From Nannobrachium achirus (taxonomy: Eukaryota; Chordata; Actinopteri; Myctophiformes; Myctophidae): 64,000 nt of DNA. A program made the translations under genes and the position numbers. Each line of letters begins with the position of its first letter. Position 1 is the stretch's first letter. The stretch lies in the NCBI GenBank assembly GCA_963921795.1, contig OY997647.1, positions 60,724,357 through 60,788,356 of the forward strand, written 5' to 3'. The notes beneath the pieces were generated by a model. That model saw nothing but the letters and a program-made list of their open reading frames with translations, was not told where the DNA came from and did not search any database. Below are positions 56,652-64,000 of this stretch, piece after piece.

Positions 56652-57197
56652 CATGTGTACCGATTTTTGTGACATTTGAAGAAAATATGTAGGAAAAGGA
56701 GCAAAAAGTGTGTTTTGGAGTAAATTCAAGATGGCGGAAAATCTATCCTGGCGCAAATGGGCGTGGCCTATATGGGGAGATGCGTCTTGACCCAAGGAAT
56801 CCAGGGAAAAAAGAATTTTAATTTTCCGATCCACGGTTCAAGAGTTACGGGGCAAAACGTAAAGTGGGCCGTTATAGCGCCACCATGAGGCCGAGTGATG
56901 TAATTATATTTCGATTCATTCTTAAAATCATTATGAATCTCCTCTCCGAGGTTTGAAACTGTAGCTCCTATGGTTTACGAGAGAAAAATACTTGAAAGTG
57001 ATTTCTTGCATTGTCCCATTATAAGTCAATGGGGACAATTAAGCGTCGTTTTTTGCCGATTACGTCGGCATGGTAAGGCGGATTGGAACGAAAGGTAATA
57101 GAATACCATTCCCGGCCGAGCCGCACATTTTGATGTATATATTGCGTGAGTGGCGTAAATGGTGCGGCACTAGTTACGCGCCGAAGTCAGGCTACAT

Positions 57198-57252
57198 ACA
57201 CACAGACACACACACAGACAGACAGACAGACACACACACACACACACACACA
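57198..57252. repeat. (CA)n/(GACA)n compound microsatellite
   Basis: ACACAGACACACACACAGAC, then (GACA)4 and (CA)n. Placed where the microsatellite region of a minus-strand Helentron-like element would be. Confidence 0.93.
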
Positions 57253-57570
57253 GACCCACACAGCCACGTATAGGGAGCCTGTGTTTCACACAGCTCCAAA
57301 AATAGCAATAATGCCTCCCCCTGGCCAGCCGGGGCGCTTGATGGAGAGGAAAGGAACTGGTTGGAATAACGTGTTCCTTCCACGTCCATCCCGGGGAAAT
57401 CCCGACCCCGTCAGGTGAAAAGAAACAACTTGGACTACTCATGCATTGAAGGAAGCATGAGGTCAGTCCGTTGTCTCCCCAGGCGCGGCAGAGGGAGAGC
57501 AGAGCCAAGGATCACATAGGCAATTGGCACTGGGTGAAAATGGGTTGCAAAATTGTGGGATAAAAAAAAA

Positions 57571-57641
57571 AGATAGCCGATCTACAAGCTCAAAACGCGT
57601 CGCACTGCGACGCGTTTTGAGCTTGTAGATCGGCTATCTTT
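57571..57641. repeat. Hairpin cassette, full copy
   Basis: The arms GATCTACAAGCTCAAAACGC and GCGTTTTGAGCTTGTAGATC are perfectly complementary. The apex is GTCGCACTGCGAC. The compensating change (CAAAACG/CGTTTTG against CACAACG/CGTTGTG elsewhere) is present on both arms. Confidence 0.92.
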
Positions 57642-57794
57642 GCCTGTATATGCATTGTGGCCCTCTGGAGTGAGTGTGAAAATATAATGGCCCTCTCCAT
57701 CATCAAGGTTGCCCACCCCTGCCATAGACAATGGTATCTCTCCCCATTCCCTTAATTTCTATCAGCCATACCCAAAGACACCAATGCTCTTTTG

Positions 57795-58224
57795 TAGGGA
57801 TGGTCCGATCAGGTTTTTTGGAACCGATCACCGAGCACCGATCACAAAAGTTTGATCACCCGATACCGATCAATCACCGATCCGATCAAGTTATTATTTA
57901 TATATTATTTATATTTTCTAAATGTTAATGTTTTAACTTTAATTAATTAATTCACTCGTGAATTCATTTATATATTTGCCTTATAGTTATTTACCAGCAT
58001 TACTATGTATTTATTATCATAGCAGTAACTAATTATTCCTTCAGCACTGTGGAAATCAATACCCCAAAATGGCCTCAAGTGGGCATACTGAACGGCTGGT
58101 TGATCGGATGCACCGAACGGATCGGATCGGTGATTTTACCTTTTGATCTAAACCACCGATTATCGCCGATCACGCTTTGATCGGCCCGATCCGATCCATT
58201 GCCGATTGATCGGTAACATCTCTA
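57795..58224. mobile_element. Non-autonomous hAT element, inverted copy of 11287-11705
   Basis: The ends TAGGGATGGTCCGATCAGG and ATCGGTAACATCTCTA are flanked by perfect CTCTTTTG duplications (57787-57794 and 58225-58232). The AT-rich core and CGATCGG subterminal repeats match the other copy in reverse. Confidence 0.94.
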
Positions 58225-58369
58225 CTCTTTTGTCCTCTCTCTTCCTCTCTCTGATAACGATTAACACCGAAGTAATCTGCAGGTACTGTAGTGTACACTG
58301 GTACCGAATGCTGTTTCCAATCCTGTTTCAACCTCTTAATGTCTATGTAGATTCAGCGACCTGTTGTTT

Positions 58370-58455
58370 GGCACAGGGTAGCACAGCACTTTTTTCAATA
58401 GTGCACAAGCATTCATCACTCCGATAATAAGGTGCATGTGATGCCAAGGGGAGAC
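58370..58455 (+). repeat. Local duplication, block A2
   Basis: TTGTTTGGCACAGGGTAGCA, TTCAATAGTGCACAAGCATT and GTGATGCCAAGGGGA match 61082-61165 (TTGTTTGGCACAAGGACGTA, TTCAATAGGGCACAAGCATT, GTGATGCCATGGGGA). Confidence 0.82.
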
Positions 58456-58567
<112 letters not shown>

Positions 58568-58594
58568 AATGAAGGTACTAGTCATTAAGTGTGG

Positions 58595-58660
58595 GGTATA
58601 ATGTAGAGGCAACCCATTAATCCTCAAATAGGCTCTAAAGTGCATGTTTCATATTTCATA
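58595..58660 (+). repeat. Local duplication, block A3
   Basis: TAATGTAGAGGCAACCCATT and GGCTCTAAAGTGCATGTTTC correspond to TAATGTAGAGGCAACCTATT and GGCTATAAAGTTCACGTTTT at 61774-61825. Confidence 0.8.
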
Positions 58661-58675
58661 GCTCTGGGCTTTTGT

Positions 58676-58706
58676 GAGTGAGCTTGTATATCTGCTATTT
58701 TTCACT
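58676..58706. repeat. Hairpin cassette, right arm only
   Basis: GAGTGAGCTTGTATATCTGC then TATTTTTCAC. Confidence 0.65.
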
Positions 58707-58890
58707 GGTTAAAGCATTCAATAATTCTAGGCCTAAATGGGTTCATTATAAAAAGGCTAATTGATGTGAACGCCGACATACCATTATCGCGTCCGGTGGG
58801 AATGAACCTTAAAAACTATCCACAACTTTCCAACATCCCATCGTGCGTTGCGCAGAAGGCGAGCGGCATTTCCGGCGTCGCAGCCGAGTG

Positions 58891-58948
58891 TGATCTACAA
58901 GCTCACAACGGTTGCATCTGCGATGCGAAGTGAGCTTGTATGTCTGAT
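58891..58948. repeat. Hairpin cassette, diverged full copy
   Basis: GATCTACAAGCTCACAACGG, apex TTGCATCTGCGATGC, then GAAGTGAGCTTGTATGTCTG. The stem has several mismatches and the outer AAATAGC part is missing. Confidence 0.7.
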
Positions 58949-58984
58949 GTTAAACCGGAAGTGTCCCGCAGATAATGCTACAGT

Positions 58985-59361
58985 TAGGGCTGTCACGATT
59001 AATTGTCACTCAAATAATTGGCGATTAACGATTTAATTGTGTTTTTGTCGTTGATAATTACATTTCTGTTTGGCTTTTAGGCTTTGAAGTTGTACATGGT
59101 AGATATGACACATAACCTAAATATACAAAGCTGACATATTTGACAACTTACTACTTAAAAAGTAACTTTGATAGTGGAAATAGCCGATCTACAAGCTCAC
59201 AACGCGCCGCGATGCGACACGTTGTGAGCTTGTAGATCTGCTATTTCCACTATTTTTTTACTTTTAAAAAAAATATATGAAACATTTTCAACATTCACGA
59301 CTATGACGATTATGAAAAATAATCGCGATTAGACGATTATGTAATAATTGTGACAGCCCTA
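58985..59361. mobile_element. Non-autonomous hAT element (TAGGGCTGTCAC family)
   Basis: TAGGGCTGTCACGATTAATT and ATAATTGTGACAGCCCTA are inverted. The flanks GCTACAGT (58977-58984) and GCTACACT (59362-59369) match at 7/8. Hosts a complete hairpin cassette at 59174-59250. Confidence 0.92.
59174..59250. repeat. Hairpin cassette, full copy
   Basis: GTGGAAATAGCCGATCTACA, AGCTCACAACGCG, apex CCGCGATGCG, then the complementary arm ending GATCTGCTATTTCCAC. Confidence 0.92.
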
Positions 59362-59369
59362 GCTACACT

Positions 59370-59777
59370 AAAGTCTTACGGAAACAGGTGGATAAATTCC
59401 ACAAATCTATATCTGTATATGTGTTTTGTCTCTCCAGAGCAAATATATTTAAAGAAAATGTTTATCCGATCGACTTCACAGTTGGAGGGTATATTGCTGA
59501 GCAGCCAATGAAGTGCAGTGTCACATAGGACATTGATAGAATGAGTTCTGCGGTTCTGCAGAACTGTCCCGCTTCAAACGGGTGAGCATGACTCGAGACC
59601 AGCTCATCTGATTGACTTCACAATTGGCAGGTGTATAGAGCGTGTGGCATCATCATCATACCCGGAGGTTATGCGGGAAAGCCTACTGAGTGGCAAAAAA
59701 ACCCCTACTTTCTGGGCTTGGCCACCCATACATCCAAACAGAAAAGTCTAAACTATTTCTGATTGAATTAAATGACG
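59370..59777. other. No feature recognised
   Basis: CGACTTCACAGTTGGAGGGT and TGACTTCACAATTGGCAGGT (about 59470 and 59613) suggest a small old duplication. Nothing else was supported. Confidence 0.4.
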
Positions 59778-59781
59778 TTAA

Positions 59782-60299
59782 CCCTGCAAGGCCCAGCGTT
59801 ACTTTTAACATTTTTTAAATCATTTTTTAAAAAATGTTATAATTAGTTTTCCTGTTATTTTTTCACATTAACATCACCATTAAATCCTATTGTTTAGTAT
59901 TACAATGCCATTGGCCACGATATTTGCATATAAATACCCCCCACATAGGCTGACATTCACACCTCCCAGAGAAGTTGAAATTCCAGCGTCTGGACGAACA
60001 ACATCTCACTTTTTAACTGAAGCTATTCCTCACTGAAACATAAGTAAAATGCCTGTAATATTTTTTTCGTGATCATTAGAATGTCTAGAACATGTACATG
60101 TTTTATTATTGTGAAAAATATCCCCAAAATGCAAATAGAGCATGATTTATGATTTATGATTTATGGCTATAACATCTTACAAAAACATTATTAATTTTTT
60201 AACATTACATTTTCCTGTGATTAGGACTCCTACAACACCATCTGATTATTTTTTTTATTTTTTTTTTGGCCAGTAGAAATTCATTTGTGTCTTGCAGGG
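59782..60299. mobile_element. TTAA-flanked piggyBac-like MITE
   Basis: TTAA at 59778-59781 and 60300-60303. The termini CCCTGCAAG and, complemented, CCCTGCAAG are identical. CCC at the end plus a TTAA target is the piggyBac pattern. The interior is AT-rich and non-coding. Confidence 0.85.
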
Positions 60300-60519
60300 T
60301 TAAACTCACTTTGCAACTCGATTTGCCGAGTGCATCCGCATACCCTCTATTCCTGAGGCGTGTGTTGAGTGTGAGGGTTAAGAGTTAGTACAGGCGGCTG
60401 TCATGCCCCTAAAAATGAACAAATCACAGTCATATTAATGAGATGAAACTAGAGTATAGTACTTTTAGCTTGTGTTTGAGTACCAGATCACAGCATTTAA
60501 AGGGAAAGCTGAAGACACA

Positions 60520-60735
60520 ATGCATCCATCTTCTCACAATTTGAGAATAATCTTGTTGACTGAATGCAATGGGGGAAAGTTATTTATCCATCACTGCCTT
60601 AACAACTGGGCTAAATCGGCGTGTGCCATCACCTTGGAAACAATATGTGAGCCACAGCGCAGAAACCTGCTGCTCTAGATTGACTACAGCAAAATGTAAA
60701 AACTTTGAGCCGAGCTGACCATGACCAAACCTAGG
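60520..60735 (+). repeat. Local duplication, block B1
   Basis: Counterpart of 55520-55740, in the same orientation about 5 kb apart (GTGAGCCACAGCGCAGAAAC, CTGCTGCTCTAGATTGACTA). Confidence 0.8.
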
Positions 60736-60812
60736 GGTGGGCGATATGGTGATAAATATCGTTGTGACGATACAATGTCTCCACCATATATGCCTTTTCA
60801 AAAATCATATGT
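60733..60812. mobile_element. hAT-type end fragment
   Basis: TAGGGGTGGGCGATATGGTG followed by ATATCGTTGTGACGATACAA is a typical left end of a fish hAT family. No right end was found. Confidence 0.5.
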
Positions 60813-60889
60813 ATCGTGATACAGTGAGGGAGCCTTGTAAAACAATCCTGTTGAATTGTTAATACAGACATTCATTGCAGTAAATGGCA

Positions 60890-61080
60890 CATTTATATAT
60901 TTATATAGCGCCTTTATCCAAGGCACTTTACAGAGATTGTGCATTACATTCACCCATTCACACACACATTCATACACCGATGGCGGAGGAAACCATGCAA
61001 GGCACCAGGAGCTACTAGGGGTTCAGAGTCTTGCTCAAAGACTCTTCGACACCAACTCTGGAGTAGCCCGGAATTGATCT
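60890..61080. repeat. Dispersed teleost repeat (TATAGCGCCTTTATCC type)
   Basis: TATATAGCGCCTTTATCCAA followed by CATTCACCCATTCACACACA and GGCGGAGGAAACCATGCAAG is a sequence type I associate with a widely dispersed fish repeat. The name is not certain. Confidence 0.5.
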
Positions 61081-61081
61081 C

Positions 61082-61170
61082 TTGTTTGGCACAAGGACGT
61101 AAAAGCACTTTTTCAATAGGGCACAAGCATTTATCAAATATCGTGAATGTGATGCCATGGGGATATTTCA
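61082..61170 (+). repeat. Local duplication, block B2
   Basis: Counterpart of 58370-58455. Confidence 0.8.
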
Positions 61171-61321
61171 GAGTTGTCAAGGTGTGTGCAGTAGTGGAAA
61201 CTACTAACATTTACTGAAGTACTGTACTGAACTGTACTGCACTGCACTGCGTTTGTGCGCGCGTGTGCATAATAGTCCATTGATTGTGAGGTATGAGAGC
61301 CAAGGTGGTACAGTATAGGCC

Positions 61322-61764
61322 TAGTCTCGCGTAGCCAGACAACTATTCCACAATCTCCGAATGCTATATAGAGTCTGGAAGAGCAGCTCCCGAACGGCGA
61401 GTATCGGAAGTAGCCACTGCTGCACTGAACTGTAGTCCCATTGGAAACATAACAGAAACACAATAGCTCAGACAAAGTCATTCGAGCTGCCTATTATTGT
61501 TATGAGTGTATAGTTTTAGAAAACGTTTGAAAACATCATGAAGGTGACACCAATAACACCAGAGAAAGACAAAATAAAGCCCCCAGAAATGTTGAAAGGA
61601 GACATAACGCTTCCAGTAGGACATGTTATTGCTACTGCACCAAGGGAGCGGTTGCGTCACATCCGCTTTATCTCACACTCACCGTTTCTATTTCCGTCTG
61701 CCAGACTGTATGCTGGGAGCATTTGACCAAATCGCGGAGGCAACAGTCTGGCCACGCGAGACTA
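61322..61764. mobile_element. Inverted-repeat DNA element with 9-bp target duplication
   Basis: The ends TAGTCTCGCGTAGCCAGAC and, complemented, TAGTCTCGCGTGGCCAGAC are flanked by perfect GTATAGGCC (61313-61321 and 61765-61773). A 9-bp duplication points away from hAT and towards Mutator-like or Merlin-like families; I cannot choose. Internal open frames are short and unrecognised. Confidence 0.82.
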
Positions 61765-61773
61765 GTATAGGCC

Positions 61774-61830
61774 TAATGTAGAGGCAACCTATTCATCCCT
61801 AAACTGGCTATAAAGTTCACGTTTTCTGGG
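61774..61830 (+). repeat. Local duplication, block B3
   Basis: Counterpart of 58595-58660, interrupted on its left by the 9-bp-duplication element. Confidence 0.75.
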
Positions 61831-62050
61831 TTCCTAAACACTAAGCAGGTGGGCATTCATATGTGCAGGTGCTGTGAGCAACATGTGTGTATGCACACTG
61901 TATGTGACTGTGTGTGTTCAGAAGATAAACGTGCAACCACGCATGATATCTACATTAAGAGAACATCCCTCCAATTTGGCACATGACCACCCACACACCA
62001 CCCACAAAATTAGCACAGGTCGGCTGCACATCATGATCATAGAACCCCCC

Positions 62051-62698
<648 letters not shown>

Positions 62699-62797
62699 AG
62701 TAGAATGAGATTGATAGGTCATATAATCACACCAACATCATCTCATCAACTGCTGATTCAAACTCTTTCCAATAGTTATCTATTTCTGATTACTGTA

Positions 62798-62802
<5 letters not shown>

Positions 62803-62878
<76 letters not shown>
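62803..62878. repeat. (GT)n microsatellite
   Basis: About 76 bp of GT, in opposite sense to the CA tract 106 bp to its left. Confidence 0.98.
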
Positions 62879-62879
<1 letters not shown>

Positions 62880-63182
62880 TCAAAAGGCCCATTCGAAATA
62901 TATGATATAATGACATCACAATATCATCCCCTCCCCTTTTTACCATTCAACAACACTGTGGGTGTGGCTAACTTCATCTGGGTCACCACCCACCTGACAA
63001 CCAGGCATACTTAATGAGTAGATGGGTGAGGCCACATACTGTAAAAAACATAATTTTAACACTTTCTGTACACTTTTTTGAAAGAATCTTCCTCAAAAAT
63101 CATAATACCTGATGATTATGTTGTAAAGGGAGGGGAATCATGGCACCCCATCTTTAACACAACTAGGTCCAACTAAGATTAA

Positions 63183-63672
63183 AGTTATACCATGTAACTT
63201 TTTTTGTAAAACAAATCTTAAAATGGTCCTAACTGTTAAATCGCTAAAGTTTTAGAACCCCCACTCCATTATTTTCAGCTTCTGAAGCCTTCTCTTTATA
63301 TGTTTTCTTCTTAGCAGTGACAGGGGCGGGTTTTCGCGGCAAAATGACGTCATCATACTACCGGCCAATCACAGCGAGGGTTATACACTGCCGGCCAATC
63401 ACAGCGCATCTTGGAGTGGGGTCGCTAGGGCTGCCATATTTGTAGTCTCCCGTGTGTTTCTATACTCGGGTGCACGGTAAGCATGGGTGAAGGAGTGTAT
63501 CTCCGGAATGGCTGAACGCACAGCAACCAGGGACCCCTCAAAAGATAGATCTCGGCGAGGTGGAGGCAGACGCGGGGGTGTGAAAACCGAAAAACGGCCG
63601 AAAGACGCGGACGCGACCGAGGTTTGCTATAGAGCTACTGACCACAAGTTGAGCAACTTACACAGTATAGCT
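63183..63672. mobile_element. TTAA-flanked MITE
   Basis: TTAA at 63179-63182 and 63673-63676. The ends AGTTATACCATGTAACTTTT and, complemented, AGCTATACTGTGTAAGTTGC match moderately. An internal direct repeat CCGGCCAATCACAGCG occurs at 63361 and 63391. Confidence 0.78.
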
Positions 63673-63873
63673 TTAAGGTTCCTTTACTGATAAATACTAT
63701 GTATGATTTAAATGATTTGTTCTAACTCCTCAGACATTGTAGCAGCAATAATAATAATTATAAACTAAATTCAAGTCAGATGGTCATAGAGTTTGAATTA
63801 CCTTAACCTTTGTCTTGATAAAAAAAACCTGTTTATACATATTTAACAACTTTATAAAATACAAAAAACGAAT

Positions 63874-63946
63874 GGTGGAAATAGCCAGTCTACAAGCTCA
63901 CCATGCATTGTGACGCCTAGTGAGCTTGTAGATCTGCTATTTCCAC
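63874..63946. repeat. Hairpin cassette, full copy near window edge
   Basis: GTGGAAATAGCCAGTCTACA, AGCTCACCATGC, apex ATTGTGAC, then AGTGAGCTTGTAGATCTGC and TATTTCCAC. The flanking TGACAATTATGCAAAACAAT indicates a TAGGGCTGTCAC-family host that continues past the window. Confidence 0.85.
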
Positions 63947-64000
63947 TATTTTTGACACAATTATGACAATTATGCAAAACAATTGCGATTATCTCAAATA

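Larger units (their letters stand above)
56595..57260 (-). mobile_element. Helentron (HINE-like) fragment related to 39705-40696
   Basis: ATCATGTGTACCGATTTTTG, the GGCGGAAAATCTATCCTG segment and TTATAGCGCCACCATGAGGC match the complement of the element inside array unit 9. The (GT)n at the left replaces the 3' hairpin end. The CA/GACA tract at 57198-57252 corresponds to the 5' microsatellite region. Confidence 0.75.
56273..57721. mobile_element. Non-autonomous hAT element split by a Helentron-like fragment
   Basis: The left end CATACATGGGCAACTGGCGG mirrors the right end GGTTGCCCACCCCTG. The duplications CCATAGAC at 56265-56272 and 57722-57729 are perfect. It contains simple repeats, a Helentron-like block (56595-57260) and a full hairpin cassette at 57571-57641. 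Confidence 0.88.

Overview
The window looks like teleost fish nuclear DNA. It has long (CA)n, (GA)n and (TC)n microsatellites and very dense non-autonomous DNA transposons: hAT-type with 8-bp target duplications, TTAA-flanked elements, and Helitron/Helentron-type elements. It also holds one decayed LINE 3' end and a single recognisable vertebrate protein exon. The species cannot be named from the sequence.

The only coding feature I can support is a 176-bp exon at 3316-3491 on the minus strand. It encodes most of a pleckstrin-homology domain of the OSBPL10/OSBPL11 type of oxysterol-binding-protein-related proteins and best fits osbpl10. The flanking splice sites and codon phases agree. No second exon of that gene was found, so the simplest reading is that nearly all of the window (3492 to the right edge) is intron upstream of this exon, with the gene transcribed right to left.

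Layout. 1-3.3 kb: a hAT element split by a Helitron that contains its own small satellite, a hAT element inside a CA repeat, and another hAT element next to the exon. 3.5-24.6 kb: intron built from nested hAT and TTAA elements, foldbacks, degraded Helentron-like blocks, a LINE remnant (17.2-17.7 kb) and a 2.86-kb transposon with 74-bp inverted ends (20.3-23.2 kb). 24.6-53.3 kb: a head-to-tail array of 17 units of about 1.53-1.6 kb. Each unit has the terminal architecture of a non-autonomous Helentron (HINE-like) on the minus strand: an inverted subterminal repeat, a 3' hairpin and a CTAG end. Two later insertions lie in unit 9, and one of them is a second Helentron-like family with the same architecture. 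53.3-64 kb: more hAT and TTAA elements, long microsatellites, and a diverged local duplication (55.5-58.7 kb against 60.5-61.8 kb).

Two patterns stand out. One is the tandem Helentron array, in which two subfamilies (A and B) are interleaved and the junctions differ in how much of the 5' terminus is kept. The other is a near-perfect hairpin cassette of about 70-90 bp that recurs about 20 times and sits inside at least seven hAT-type elements with different ends. Repetitive small open frames in the array and the Cys/Val or His/Thr frames in microsatellites are not genes. All identifications come from reading the sequence; no database search was run.
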